DNA of 24,671 nucleotides from JBLIDK01 sp047632595 (GCA_047632595.1 JBLIDK010000034.1:1-24671), one strand, 5' to 3'; positions 1 to 9,058 are shown, numbered from the stretch's first letter. The notes: generated by a model from the letters alone, not told the origin. Made by a program: numbers and translations.

Positions 1-1
1 T

Positions 2-46
2 GAAGCCTTAAATATTGGCGAAATGGAAGAAAATAATAATCAGTAA
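2..46 (+). CDS. C-terminal tail of an upstream gene (partial)
   Basis: The first bases read in one frame as EALNIGEMEENNNQ followed by TAA, ending 46 nt before the next start codon. The acidic, Asn/Gln-rich ending is what the C-terminus of a soluble Bacteroidota protein often looks like, and the spacing to the next gene is normal. Only 14 codons are visible, so the family cannot be named and the frame could be chance. Confidence 0.4.
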   Translation, partial: EALNIGEMEENNNQ

Positions 47-92
47 TTAAATTGCTAGTTTATAGCAATCAATACAAGAATCACAAAGAAAC

Positions 93-1385
93 ATGAAGTA
101 CACAGCGGCAAATCAAAGGCTATATATTGAGAATAGAAAGAATTTTTCTTCTAAACTAAAGCCAGGTTCTATGGCAATTTTTCATTCGGCAGATGAATTT
201 CCACGAAGTGGTGACCAAAATTTTAAGTTCAAGCAAAATGCCGATACTTTCTACTTAAGTGGAATTGACCAAGAAGAAACTGTACTACTGCTTTTTCCTG
301 ATTGTCCATATAAGCAATACAGAGAAGTGTTGTTTTTGAAGAAAACAAACGAGTTTATTAAAATTTGGGAAGGACATAAATACACAAAGGAAGAAGGTGA
401 AGCTGCATCGGGAATAAAGACCGTTTTATGGATGGATGAGTTAGACAACATCCTAAATATGCTAATGCTTAAAGCAGAAAATGTGTATTTAAGCAGCAAT
501 GATAACGATCGCTATGTTCACACAATTCAATATCGAGACCTTCGTAAAGGGTTAGAGCTAAAACAACGTTATCCTGCACATACATATCATCGTTCGGCAC
601 CAATATTGGCTCAGTTGAGAATGATTAAAAGTGAGGAAGAAATTAAGCAACTTCAAACTGCTTGTGACATAACTGATAAGGCATTTAGAAGAGTCTTGCA
701 ATTTGTGAAGCCGGGTGTTTGGGAACATGAAATAGAGGCTGAAATTATTTATGAATTTATTAGAAACGGCGCAACAGGCCATGCCTATGAACCTATAATT
801 GCCAGTGGAGTAAACGCAATTTGCTTGCACTACAACGATAATAACAGTGAATGTAAAGACGGGGAAGTAATTCTCTTTGATTTTGGAGCAGAATACGGAA
901 ATTACAACGCAGACTTAAGTAGGAGTATCCCGGTAAACGGTCGTTTTACACCAAGACAAAAAGAAGTCTATAAAGCAGTTCGAAAAGTGCAAGTAGAGGC
1001 GATGAAGTTATTAGTTCCCGGAAATGATTGGGAGACCTACCATAAGCAAGTGGGTGAGTTAATGACCAAAGAGCTTTTAGATATTAAATTATTGAGCAAA
1101 GCAGATGTGGACAAGCAAGATCCTAAATGGCCCGCTTATAAAAAGTACTTTATGCATGGAACTTCTCACCACATTGGTTTAGATGTACACGATATTGCAA
1201 ACAGACATCAAAAATTTGAAGCAGGAATGGTTTTTACTTGTGAACCGGGTATCTACATTGCAGAAGAAAATTTAGGAATTCGCTTAGAAAACGACATGGT
1301 AATCACTAAAAATGGTCCAGTTCGTGATTTAATGGCCAAAATTCCAATAGAATTAGAAGAAATTGAAGACTTAATGAACGCCTAA
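93..1385 (+). CDS. Xaa-Pro aminopeptidase (aminopeptidase P, peptidase family M24B)
   Basis: This cytosolic metallopeptidase removes an N-terminal residue that precedes proline. At 430 aa it is close to the E. coli PepP length. The N-terminal AMP_N-like domain (about residues 5-140) carries FPRSGDQNFKFKQNADTFYL; the pita-bread catalytic domain follows from about residue 175. All five expected metal ligands of the family can be placed: Asp263 (FDFGAEYG), Asp274 (NADLSR), His359 in HGTSHHIGLDVHD, Glu384 (CEPGIY) and Glu399 (RLEND). The 11-residue spacing between the two Asp is canonical. The ATG at 93 begins the conserved N-terminus and has only an A-rich leader, no strong ribosome site. Its stop lies 2 nt before the SDR start, so the two are probably co-transcribed, although no functional link is obvious. 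Confidence 0.93.
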   Translation: MKYTAANQRLYIENRKNFSSKLKPGSMAIFHSADEFPRSGDQNFKFKQNADTFYLSGIDQEETVLLLFPDCPYKQYREVLFLKKTNEFIKIWEGHKYTKEEGEAASGIKTVLWMDELDNILNMLMLKAENVYLSSNDNDRYVHTIQYRDLRKGLELKQRYPAHTYHRSAPILAQLRMIKSEEEIKQLQTACDITDKAFRRVLQFVKPGVWEHEIEAEIIYEFIRNGATGHAYEPIIASGVNAICLHYNDNNSECKDGEVILFDFGAEYGNYNADLSRSIPVNGRFTPRQKEVYKAVRKVQVEAMKLLVPGNDWETYHKQVGELMTKELLDIKLLSKADVDKQDPKWPAYKKYFMHGTSHHIGLDVHDIANRHQKFEAGMVFTCEPGIYIAEENLGIRLENDMVITKNGPVRDLMAKIPIELEEIEDLMNA

Positions 1386-1387
1386 TT

Positions 1388-2263
1388 ATGCATACAGAAG
1401 GAATGTTAAAAGATGGAGCCTTAAAAAACAAGGTGATTTTTGTAACCGGAGGAGGAACTGGTTTGGGGAACTCAATGGCTACTTATTATAGCGAATTGGG
1501 TGCTCAAGTAATTATCATGGGCCGCCGACTAGAAGTTATAGAAAATGCAGCCAAAGAAATGCAAAGCAAAACGGGTAATAGAGTTTTGGGTATTTCTGGC
1601 GATGTTCGTAATTACGAAGACATTGAAGGAATAATAGAAACAGGAGTTAAAGAGTTTGGAAAAATTGATGTGTTAGTGAACAATGCAGCAGGTAATTTCA
1701 TTTCTCCAACCGAGCGTTTAAGTCACCGTGCTTTTGATACCGTTGTGGACATAGTTTTAAAAGGCTCATACAATTGCACCTTGGCATTTGGTAAATATTG
1801 GATTGAGAATAAAATTAAAGGAACGGTTATGAGTATTGTTACTACTTATGCTTCCACTGGTTCAGGATATGTAGTGCCAAGTGCGTGTGCGAAGGCTGGT
1901 GTAATTGCATTAACAAGATCTTTAGCAGCAGAATGGGGTAAATATGGCATTCGTTTAAACGCAATTGCACCAGGTCCATTTCCTACAGAAGGAGCTTGGA
2001 GCAGATTGTTCCCAGAAGAAGTGTCTAAGGTTTTTGATCCAAAAAGAAAAGTTCCATTACAACGTTTTGGGGTTCATCAAGAACTAGCTAACCTAGCAGC
2101 CTATTTAGTCAGTGATTTCTCGGCATATGTAAATGGAGATGTTATCACTATTGATGGCGGAGAATGGTTACAAGGCGCAGGTGAATTCAATGTGCTAAAC
2201 GCTGTCCCAGAGCCAATGTGGGATCAGTTAGAGGCGGCGGTGAAGGCGAAGAGGAAAAAGTAG
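1388..2263 (+). CDS. SDR oxidoreductase, 2,4-dienoyl-CoA reductase-like
   Basis: A 291-aa classical short-chain dehydrogenase. The Rossmann cofactor motif TGGGTGLG is at about residues 20-27, and GRR just after strand 2 favours NADPH. NNAAGNF is at about residues 98-104. Instead of the usual YxxxK active site it has TYASTGSGYVVPSACAKAGV, which closely resembles the segment in mammalian mitochondrial 2,4-dienoyl-CoA reductase (DECR), as does AAEWGKYGIRLNAIAPGP. I infer reduction of 2,4-dienoyl-CoA during breakdown of unsaturated fatty acids; a peroxisomal-type trans-2-enoyl-CoA reductase is the main alternative. The last residues are very basic (KAKRKK). It starts 2 nt after the aminopeptidase stop. 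A run of 7-nt repeats begins directly at its stop codon. Confidence 0.88.
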   Translation: MHTEGMLKDGALKNKVIFVTGGGTGLGNSMATYYSELGAQVIIMGRRLEVIENAAKEMQSKTGNRVLGISGDVRNYEDIEGIIETGVKEFGKIDVLVNNAAGNFISPTERLSHRAFDTVVDIVLKGSYNCTLAFGKYWIENKIKGTVMSIVTTYASTGSGYVVPSACAKAGVIALTRSLAAEWGKYGIRLNAIAPGPFPTEGAWSRLFPEEVSKVFDPKRKVPLQRFGVHQELANLAAYLVSDFSAYVNGDVITIDGGEWLQGAGEFNVLNAVPEPMWDQLEAAVKAKRKK

Positions 2264-2298
2264 CCCAAAGCCGCGAGCTTCGAGCCACAAGCTTTAAG
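2264..2298 (+). repeat. Five degenerate heptamers (consensus CYNNRAG), left flank of the four-helix-bundle gene
   Basis: Directly after the SDR stop the sequence splits without gaps into CCCAAAG, CCGCGAG, CTTCGAG, CCACAAG and CTTTAAG. Each unit begins with C and ends AAG or GAG, while the middle varies. A run of seven T follows. It is non-coding in this position. The run of T after a GC-rich stretch could also end transcription of the SDR gene, but no clean hairpin is present. Confidence 0.7.
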
Positions 2299-2374
2299 TT
2301 TTTTTCAACAATCATATATTTCTTGTATTTCATGATTAATTTAAAACTTATTGTTTTATCAATACGGTTAATTT

Positions 2375-2764
2375 ATGGTTACGAGTTTTACAGATTATGT
2401 AGTGTCAAAATCTTCTTTTGAAAAAATTGAAGCTTGGCAAAGGAGTCAACAATTAGCAAAATCGGTTTATATTAAATTTAGAGACTTGAAGGACTTTAGT
2501 TTTAAAGATCAGATTTGCAGGGCGGTAGTGTCAATATCAAATAATATTGCTGAAGGGCGAGATAGGGGCACTGATAAGGAGTTTGTAAGGTTTTTATACT
2601 ATTCCAAAGGCTCATGTGCTGAAGTTAGAAGTTTACTATATTTAGCTAAAGAATTAGAATATATTAATAGCGAAGATTTTCGAGCAATGCATTCAGATTC
2701 TATGGAAATATCTAGAATGATTATGGGTTTTATAAAAGCGCTTAAAAGAGATATAAAAGGATAG
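2375..2764 (+). CDS. Four-helix-bundle protein (S23 / 23S rRNA intervening-sequence protein family, TIGR02436-like)
   Basis: 129 aa with the family core: FEKIEAWQRSQQLAK near the start, then FSFKDQICRAVVSISNNIAEG and GTDKEFVRFLYYSKGSCAEVRSLL. The family was first seen in intervening sequences of 23S rRNA genes and is related to the accessory protein Avd of diversity-generating retroelements, but most members, like this one, sit alone in intergenic DNA and their function is unknown. No rRNA, reverse transcriptase or variable repeat is near. The start is uncertain: the family motif begins about 14 residues in, and a GTG at 2402 is an alternative start. The gene is framed by 7-nt repeats on both sides, which suggests it moves or is maintained as a cassette. 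Confidence 0.85.
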   Translation: MVTSFTDYVVSKSSFEKIEAWQRSQQLAKSVYIKFRDLKDFSFKDQICRAVVSISNNIAEGRDRGTDKEFVRFLYYSKGSCAEVRSLLYLAKELEYINSEDFRAMHSDSMEISRMIMGFIKALKRDIKG

Positions 2765-2774
2765 TTCTATTTGG

Positions 2775-2795
2775 CTCGTAACTCGTGTCTTGTAG
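2775..2795 (-). repeat. Three degenerate heptamers, right flank, inverted relative to the left flank
   Basis: On the plus strand the units are CTCGTAA, CTCGTGT and CTTGTAG, exactly in phase. Read on the minus strand they are CTACAAG, ACACGAG and TTACGAG, which resemble the left-flank units (CCACAAG, CCGCGAG, CTTCGAG). The array starts 10 nt after the four-helix-bundle stop codon. Confidence 0.65.
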
Positions 2796-2817
2796 ATTTT
2801 GACTGTATTTTCAAAAG

Positions 2818-2845
2818 CTTTGGACTTTGGACCTTGGACCTTGGA
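2818..2845 (+). repeat. Four heptamers CYTTGGA in tandem
   Basis: CTTTGGA, CTTTGGA, CCTTGGA and CCTTGGA follow each other without a gap, then CAATAAA. This array has the same 7-nt period as the two nearer ones but a different consensus. It lies between the four-helix-bundle gene and the gdhA promoter, about 90 nt before the latter. Confidence 0.75.
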
Positions 2846-2932
2846 CAATAAATTTTGGCTCCAATTTTTTAAAATGAATTAATTCCCAAAATACATTTAC
2901 AATTTTTTAAAGATGCATTTATTAAAATAAAC

Positions 2933-2940
2933 TACATTTG
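2933..2940 (+). promoter_or_regulatory. Candidate -7 promoter element of gdhA
   Basis: TACATTTG matches the Bacteroidota -7 consensus TAnnTTTG exactly and lies 20 nt before the gdhA start codon. No clear TTG -33 element is seen at the expected distance, so the assignment rests on the -7 box and its position. Confidence 0.5.
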
Positions 2941-2960
2941 CACAGTTTAAAAGCAATTCA

Positions 2961-4331
<1,371 letters not shown>

Positions 4332-4394
4332 AAATAAGAGCGTCACTCATACTAAGACAAAAGCACTGACAACGCGACGAAGTCCGTTCGTCGT
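4332..4394. other. 63-bp spacer with a 9-bp-stem hairpin between the two gdhA ends
   Basis: Between the gdhA stop and the displaced gene end lies a short unique stretch. Its right half forms a hairpin: CGCGACGAA (4373-4381), loop GTCCG, TTCGTCGTG (4387-4395), with one G-T pair. The right arm touches the start of the second 22-bp repeat. There is no T run, so it is not a terminator. It may be what remains of an integrated element. Confidence 0.45.
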
Positions 4395-4441
4395 GCTTTA
4401 AAAAGGTAGCTGATGCAATGATTGCGCAGGGAGTTGTATAG
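4395..4441 (+). pseudogene. Displaced gdhA 3' end (last 14 codons plus stop)
   Basis: The 47 nt match 4285-4331 at 40 positions. Both copies encode FKKVADAMIAQGVV and a TAG stop. The first 22 nt are identical (attR-like); the seven differences that follow are all silent (GCG/GCA, ATA/ATT, GCT/GCG, CAA/CAG, GGC/GGA, GTA/GTT, GTT/GTA). This copy, not the one in the intact gene, sits next to the rho-independent terminator, so it is probably the original gene end. There is no start codon or upstream coding sequence. Confidence 0.85.
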
Positions 4442-4486
4442 TAACGATACTTCCTCTTAATAGCTAAAAAGCATATAAATAATACT

Positions 4487-4517
4487 AAAAATGGTTCGTC
4501 AAAAGCGGACCATTTTT
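4487..4517 (+). terminator. Rho-independent terminator of gdhA
   Basis: AAAAATGGTTCG pairs with CGGACCATTTTT (12 bp, one G-T pair) around the loop TCAAAAG, and the right arm ends in six T. It lies 45 nt after the displaced gdhA end. Confidence 0.85.
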
Positions 4518-4543
4518 TGCATTACACACCAATCACCCACGAA

Positions 4544-4721
4544 GTCATTTCGAACGAAGTGTAACGAAGAGAGAAATCTTTCTTACAGTGTGTAGTAATT
4601 TTATTAGAAGCATAATACTTGAAGGCTACACGATGTAAAATTGAGGTAACTTAATAGTAATGCTACGCTTTTAAGTTTTGAGTAAAACTGAAGGAAGATT
4701 TCTCCCTACGGTCGAAATGAC
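4544..4721. repeat. GTCATTTCGA-type inverted repeat element (MITE- or REP-like)
   Basis: The left end (4544-4580) begins GTCATTTCGA and ends AGAAATCTT; the right end (4695-4721) is its imperfect inverse, beginning AAGATTTCT and ending TCGAAATGAC. About 114 bp of non-coding sequence lie between. I recall inverted ends of this type as frequent in intergenic regions of Bacteroidota genomes. Nothing codes for a protein here. The remaining bases up to the next terminator (4722-4893) show no feature I can identify. Confidence 0.65.
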
Positions 4722-4894
4722 AACCCAGTGGAGGGCTTGTTGCAAAGATGGAATGCATCAAGACTTTGAAAGCGGTTTTTGATATGACCCCGCTGATAAG
4801 CGATAATAACAGTTGCGATTGTGAAATGTGAGTCTAGAGTGTTTGTTGCAATTGACAAGCGTTAACAGAAGATGGTGTTTTGTACTAAAAAACA

Positions 4895-4937
4895 AAAAAC
4901 CCCATTAACCAGGACTTGCCCAACCAATGAGGTTTTT
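4895..4937 (-). terminator. Terminator of the DUF2911 gene (minus strand)
   Basis: AAAAACCCCATT (4895-4906) pairs with AATGAGGTTTTT (4926-4937) with one mismatch. Read on the minus strand the hairpin is followed by a T-rich tail, and it lies 19 nt after the end of the minus-strand gene. Confidence 0.7.
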
Positions 4938-4956
4938 AATTTCAGTAAAATGAATA

Positions 4957-5814
4957 CTACATTAACGACTTACATTCGCTAATCAACTCATCATTCATTT
5001 TTATATAAGCATCATAATCAGCTTTAACAGCCGCTTCTTTACTTAAACCTGCAGTAGCAATAGCGCCTTTATAATCGCCAGCTTCTTTTTGCATTTTAGC
5101 TTTCTTGTGAATTACCCAAAAAGCCTCTGCGTTTAATTCAACCGCTTTGTTGATATAAACCATTGCTTGTGTCTTGTCCTTACCAGAATCGTAGTAGTAG
5201 TTAGCAGCAGAATAGTAATCTCTAAAAGAAGGCGTAGGATTCAATGTCTTCTCTATTTGAGCTACAATACGCTCGTCAATTTCAGAAGTTACTTTAAAGC
5301 TTACCATTGTGTTTTCCCACATTATCATGATATCAGCATTGTTCATTCCTAAATTACCAGCAGCAATTGTTAAAGATTCAATTTTCATTGGAGTTGCACT
5401 AGGCTTAACAGAAAAACGAACTAAATCTTCTTCAGCGTTGTAATCTTCTCCGCCAAAACCCCAGTGAGTAATGTTTTTATGTAAAACAATCGTCCACATT
5501 TCTTTTGCAGGAATGGTATAGATTGCATAAGTGCCCTTAGGTACTTTATTTCCTTCAATAGTCATATCTGCATTCAAAGTGATTTTGGTAGAAGCATTGG
5601 CTCCAGTTCTCCACATTTCACTAAAAGGTACTAATGCGCCAAAAATTGCTCTGTCTTTCATACTCGGGCGACTGTATTCTACAGTAATTTCATCTAAGCC
5701 AACGGTTTGTGTAAACGATGCTGTTGGGCTAGGTTGTGGTGTTTCAATTTGTGCTTGAGTAGTTCCTAAGGTTAAAACCAAAAGTGAAACTACTAGTGTT
5801 GTGAATTTTTTCAT
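4957..5814 (-). CDS. Exported DUF2911 domain protein
   Basis: 285 aa. A signal peptide (MKKFTTLVVSLLVLTLGTTQA, cleavage about residue 21) implies export. The DUF2911 domain spans about residues 30-170 with typical stretches: VEYSRPSMKDRAIFGALVPF, MWRTGANASTKITL, KGTYAIYTIP and WGFGGEDYNAEEDLVRF. The remaining part, to about residue 285, is helical and resembles one or two TPR-like repeats (YYYDSGKDKTQAMVYINKAVEL, KEAGDYKGAIATAGLS). The domain's function is not known. It stands alone, with its own promoter candidate and terminator. Confidence 0.9.
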   Translation of the reverse strand: MKKFTTLVVSLLVLTLGTTQAQIETPQPSPTASFTQTVGLDEITVEYSRPSMKDRAIFGALVPFSEMWRTGANASTKITLNADMTIEGNKVPKGTYAIYTIPAKEMWTIVLHKNITHWGFGGEDYNAEEDLVRFSVKPSATPMKIESLTIAAGNLGMNNADIMIMWENTMVSFKVTSEIDERIVAQIEKTLNPTPSFRDYYSAANYYYDSGKDKTQAMVYINKAVELNAEAFWVIHKKAKMQKEAGDYKGAIATAGLSKEAAVKADYDAYIKMNDELISECKSLM

Positions 5815-5837
5815 TTGTTGATGTTTATATTAAGCAG

Positions 5838-5869
5838 CGAAAATACCTCATATTTGGCACAAATCCAAA
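5838..5869 (-). promoter_or_regulatory. Candidate promoter of the DUF2911 gene
   Basis: On the minus strand, TTTG (5869-5866) is followed after 20 nt by TATTTTCG (5845-5838), one base off the TAnnTTTG consensus. The -7 box ends 23 nt before the start codon. Confidence 0.45.
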
Positions 5870-6014
5870 GTTGAAGGAGGTAATAAATTCAATACTTTTA
5901 ACACTTTTTCATGATTTTGTCTGTTTATATGTTGAAAAGTAACCTTTAACAGTGAAGAGATTTTAATGATAACTTTCATCATAACAAAACCAATTAAGTA
6001 CAATCATTGTTAGG

Positions 6015-6022
6015 TATCTTTG
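6015..6022 (+). promoter_or_regulatory. Candidate -7 element of the TPR gene
   Basis: TATCTTTG matches TAnnTTTG exactly and lies 31 nt before the start codon of the TPR protein. No -33 TTG is seen at the usual distance. Confidence 0.5.
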
Positions 6023-6053
6023 TAACTGAAACAGTGAGAAAGCGATTTGTGGT

Positions 6054-7463
6054 ATGGAAGAGTATTTCGATTATAACAGTCCCGAGAGTTTAACAGCATC
6101 AGTTGAACGATATGAAGAAATGCTTCGTAAAAGCGATTCCTATTTTTTCGACGTAAGTGTTTTTGAGGATTTGATAAATTATTACATGGATAAGAACGAT
6201 CCTGTAAAAGCACTTCAAGCAATTTCTCATGCTAAAGAACAGCATTCTTATATTGGCGTGTTCGATATTAAACAAGCTCAGCTTGAAATGACATTGGGAA
6301 AGCATAACAAAGCATTAAAAAGCTTAGAGCATGCCGAAATTCTAGACCCTTCAAACGAAGACCTACACATTCTTAAAGGAGCTATTTTTGATAAATTGGA
6401 GCGTTACGACGAAGCTATTGCTAGTTTCAATTTAGCTTTAGATGGAGCAGAGTTTCCAGATGATGTTTACCTAAGCTTAGCGTACGTTTATCAAAACAAA
6501 GGCGACTATGAAAAGGCAATCAAATGTCTTAAGAAATGCCTTTCAATAGATTTAAACAACCAACATGTACTGTATGAAATTGCATTTTGCTACGAAGTAT
6601 TAGACAAGGTTGAAGAAAGTGTTGGTTTTTACCAACGTTTCATTAATGAGGATCCTTATTCTTACGCAGGTTGGTATAACTTAGGAAATGCACAACATCA
6701 GCTTGAGCAATATGATAAGGCTTTAGATGCTTATGACTATGCCATTCTTATAAAAGAAGATTTTGCAAGCGCCTATTACAACAAGGGGAATACTTTAATG
6801 TGCTTAGAGCGATTTGCAGAGGCTATCTTATGCTTTAAAACGACATTTGAGTATGAGCAACCAGTTGCAGAAACATATTGCAACATTGGCGATTGCTACG
6901 AAAAATTAGGAATGACTGATGAGGCTCGAAAGAACTTCAAAAAAGCAATAAAATTAAATCCGGATTTAGGAGAATCATGGAATGGTGTAGGTGCAACTTT
7001 GCAAGACGAAGACCGCTTCTACGAAAGTATTCACTTTTTTAAAGAAGCGCTTAAACGCGATGATAAAAATGGTGATTTCTGGAGAAATATTGCCGATTCT
7101 TATTTTGAGTTAGGAAAAATTAAAGAAGCTAAAAAAGCTTTTGAAAAAGCCACATACTTTGAACCAGAAGAAGCTGACCACTGGTTGGCGTATTCAAACC
7201 TTCTTTTCACTGAGAATCAATTTAGTGATGCCATTGCTATGATTATGCAAGGCATTAAAACCTTACCAGATGATATTAGCTTGCAATTTAGACTTGCGGC
7301 TTATCATTTTGCAATGGGAAATGGACCTGCAGGTTTCGAGCAATTAGAAACTGCATTAGAAAAGAATCCAGATTCAATCGAGTTATTATTCGATTACTTG
7401 CCACAACTTCAAGAAAACAAGTTAATTGTATCGTTGATTAATAAGTTTTCTGATAAGGGGTAG
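6054..7463 (+). CDS. Tetratricopeptide-repeat protein
   Basis: 469 aa made almost wholly of TPR units of about 34 residues, about ten or more from residue 40 onward. Clear examples are AGWYNLGNAQHQLEQYDKALDAYDYAI, ASAYYNKGNTLMCLERFAEAI, AETYCNIGDCYEKLGMTDEARKNFKKAIKLNP and GDFWRNIADSYFELGKIKEAKKAF. There is no signal peptide or membrane segment, so it should be a cytosolic scaffold. The first 35 residues are acidic and unrelated to TPR (EEYFDYNSPESLTASVERYEEML). Similar long TPR proteins are common in Bacteroidota, but the binding partner cannot be read from the sequence. It appears to be monocistronic. Confidence 0.9.
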   Translation: MEEYFDYNSPESLTASVERYEEMLRKSDSYFFDVSVFEDLINYYMDKNDPVKALQAISHAKEQHSYIGVFDIKQAQLEMTLGKHNKALKSLEHAEILDPSNEDLHILKGAIFDKLERYDEAIASFNLALDGAEFPDDVYLSLAYVYQNKGDYEKAIKCLKKCLSIDLNNQHVLYEIAFCYEVLDKVEESVGFYQRFINEDPYSYAGWYNLGNAQHQLEQYDKALDAYDYAILIKEDFASAYYNKGNTLMCLERFAEAILCFKTTFEYEQPVAETYCNIGDCYEKLGMTDEARKNFKKAIKLNPDLGESWNGVGATLQDEDRFYESIHFFKEALKRDDKNGDFWRNIADSYFELGKIKEAKKAFEKATYFEPEEADHWLAYSNLLFTENQFSDAIAMIMQGIKTLPDDISLQFRLAAYHFAMGNGPAGFEQLETALEKNPDSIELLFDYLPQLQENKLIVSLINKFSDKG

Positions 7464-7480
7464 TATTTTTCGTTACATTA

Positions 7481-7519
7481 ACTTAACCCCCCTTAACCTA
7501 CACTTCATTTAAACTTCAT
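7481..7519 (+). promoter_or_regulatory. PHO-box-like direct-repeat array before the lipoprotein gene
   Basis: Four 7-nt units lie in tandem: ACTTAAC (7481), CCTTAAC (7491), ACTTCAT (7502) and ACTTCAT (7513), with spacers of 3, 4 and 4 nt. The last pair is a perfect 7-4-7 repeat (ACTTCAT-TTAA-ACTTCAT), the geometry of the PhoB box known from Proteobacteria (CTGTCAT-N4-CTGTCAT). A second such box precedes the TonB receptor. Binding by a PhoB-type regulator is inferred. Confidence 0.6.
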
Positions 7520-7546
7520 AAACCCGTAATTCTAAATTAAGGGTTT
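7520..7546 (+). terminator. Hairpin between the TPR gene and the lipoprotein gene
   Basis: AAACCC (7520-7525) pairs with GGGTTT (7541-7546), and inside it TAATT (7527-7531) pairs with AATTA (7535-7539) around the loop CTA. Only a short T-rich tail follows. It may end the TPR transcript. It begins at the base directly after the last PHO-like repeat, so it could also be part of the lipoprotein control region. Confidence 0.45.
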
Positions 7547-7615
7547 CTTAGTATCCAGTATATTTCTTTGCAGAAGATAAAAAACGGAAAAAGTTCCGAA
7601 AACAATTTTTTGAAA

Positions 7616-9004
7616 ATGAAAATACTAACGAAAAACACATTACTGATAGCAACTGTTATCACATTTGGTTTAATTTTAACTTCTTGTAAAAAAGACCCAG
7701 AGCAAGAACCAACTCCAACAAGCGATGAATATGCGGAAGCTGAAACAAAGTTTGCTGATTATTTTAGCTCTGCTGGCAACAGTTCTTCAGACCCAGGTAT
7801 AGGTGCTGACTTAAAGGTTGCCACTTCATTAACTACCCTTAGTCCGATTAGCGGAACTTTCTTGCAAACGGCAAATTTTAGCGGGGCAGTAGATCCAAAC
7901 GCAACACCTTGGTATGAAGGTTGGAGCTTTTTGGACAATGTACTTGCTGGAAACATGACTGATGTACCACGAACAGCGCCTTCAATAACAAAAACTGTTA
8001 AAGGAGATACCGTAAACGGAACAGGGACAGCAACATGGTCGAAAGACACGGTTTATATACTGGATGGTTTTGTATTTGTGAAACCGGGTCAAGTTTTAAC
8101 CATTCAGGCAGGAACTGTAATTAAAGGGAAAAGTACTCCTTCAACAGGTGATAATGCTTCTGCATTAATAGTAACACGTGGCGCTCAAATTATGGCTCCA
8201 GGAACGGCTGCTGAACCGATTATTTTTACCGGAGAAAGTGATTTATTAAACGGTGCAACTCAGGTAAACACTTCTGGTACATGGGGCGGAGTAGTTATCC
8301 TTGGAAAAGCTCCTAATAACTACACAGTTGGTGTTAAAAACATTGAAGGAGTTCCTACAAGTCAAAGTTTAGCGGAGCATGGTGGAAATATTCCAACAGA
8401 TAACTCCGGTACATTTACTTATGTTTCAATTCGTCATGGAGGAGCAGAATTAGGTCCAGATAACGAAATTAATGGACTTACTTTAGGTTCTGTTGGTTCT
8501 GGTACTATTCTTAACCATATTGAAATTGTTGGAAATAAAGACGATGGTATTGAGTGGTTTGGTGGAACTGTAAACGGTAAATATCTTATTTCTTTGTATG
8601 CTGGAGATGATGCTTTAGACTTAGATGATGGATACTCAGGAACTAACCAGTTCTGCATAATTTACCAAAATCCAGCTTCAGGAGAATCAGATAAAGGATT
8701 TGAGCATGATGGTGGTAAGAACACGGATTTAACCTTAAGTTCTGCAAAGTTTTACAATGTAACCGCTAAAGGTGGAGCAGGAAGTAGAGCATTTAACTGC
8801 AAAGAAAATGCAGGTGGTGAGTACCATAATAGCATATTCTACGATTTTGCAGCAGGTATAACTGTTGAATATACAGGAGAAGAAAAAGATGCTTTTAATC
8901 AATTTAACAATGGAAAATTGAAATTCGAAAACAACATTTTCTTTAACATTGCCTCTGGCACAACTGGCGCTGATTTATTTAAACTAAGCGACAGTAGAGA
9001 GTAA
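7616..9004 (+). CDS. Exported lipoprotein with a right-handed beta-helix-like region
   Basis: 462 aa from the ATG at 7616; an upstream in-frame TTG at 7568 would place 16 extra residues before the signal peptide and is not credible. The lipoprotein signal is MKILTKNTLLIATVITFGLILTSC, with the lipidated Cys at residue 24. A low-complexity linker (EQEPTPTS) and about 90 variable residues follow. The rest is beta-rich and repetitive, with short strands such as ILDGFVFVKPGQVLTIQAGTVIKG, GTWGGVVILGKA and DDGIEWFGGTVNGKYLI, plus acidic loops (GDDALDLDDGYSG). This suggests a parallel beta-helix that may bind calcium. It lies just upstream of a large TonB receptor and both have PHO-box-like sites, so a surface-exposed partner in uptake is likely. 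It is not a SusD homologue. Its function and substrate are unknown. Confidence 0.85.
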   Translation: MKILTKNTLLIATVITFGLILTSCKKDPEQEPTPTSDEYAEAETKFADYFSSAGNSSSDPGIGADLKVATSLTTLSPISGTFLQTANFSGAVDPNATPWYEGWSFLDNVLAGNMTDVPRTAPSITKTVKGDTVNGTGTATWSKDTVYILDGFVFVKPGQVLTIQAGTVIKGKSTPSTGDNASALIVTRGAQIMAPGTAAEPIIFTGESDLLNGATQVNTSGTWGGVVILGKAPNNYTVGVKNIEGVPTSQSLAEHGGNIPTDNSGTFTYVSIRHGGAELGPDNEINGLTLGSVGSGTILNHIEIVGNKDDGIEWFGGTVNGKYLISLYAGDDALDLDDGYSGTNQFCIIYQNPASGESDKGFEHDGGKNTDLTLSSAKFYNVTAKGGAGSRAFNCKENAGGEYHNSIFYDFAAGITVEYTGEEKDAFNQFNNGKLKFENNIFFNIASGTTGADLFKLSDSRE

Positions 9005-9023
9005 TAGTAAATTTTGCTTAGAC

Positions 9024-9058
9024 AAGGGCCTGCTTCAATTTATTGAGGTAGGCCTTTT
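9024..9058 (+). terminator. Rho-independent terminator after the lipoprotein gene
   Basis: AAGGGCCTGCTTCAAT (9024-9039) pairs with ATTGAGGTAGGCCTTTT (9042-9058) over about 16 bp with three G-T pairs, ending in four T. It separates the lipoprotein transcript from the receptor gene. Confidence 0.85.

Noticed and set aside
2375..2764. Intervening sequence within a 23S rRNA gene
   Set aside because: No rRNA sequence surrounds the gene; it lies between two metabolic genes.
2818..2845. Tandem units as a CRISPR array
   Set aside because: The units are 7 nt long with no spacers and no cas genes; the period is far too short.
4373..4395. Hairpin as the gdhA terminator
   Set aside because: It has no T tail, and a much better terminator lies at 4487-4517.
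7568..7615. Upstream TTG start for the lipoprotein
   Set aside because: It would add 16 polar and charged residues before a perfect lipoprotein signal peptide; the ATG at 7616 fits the family.
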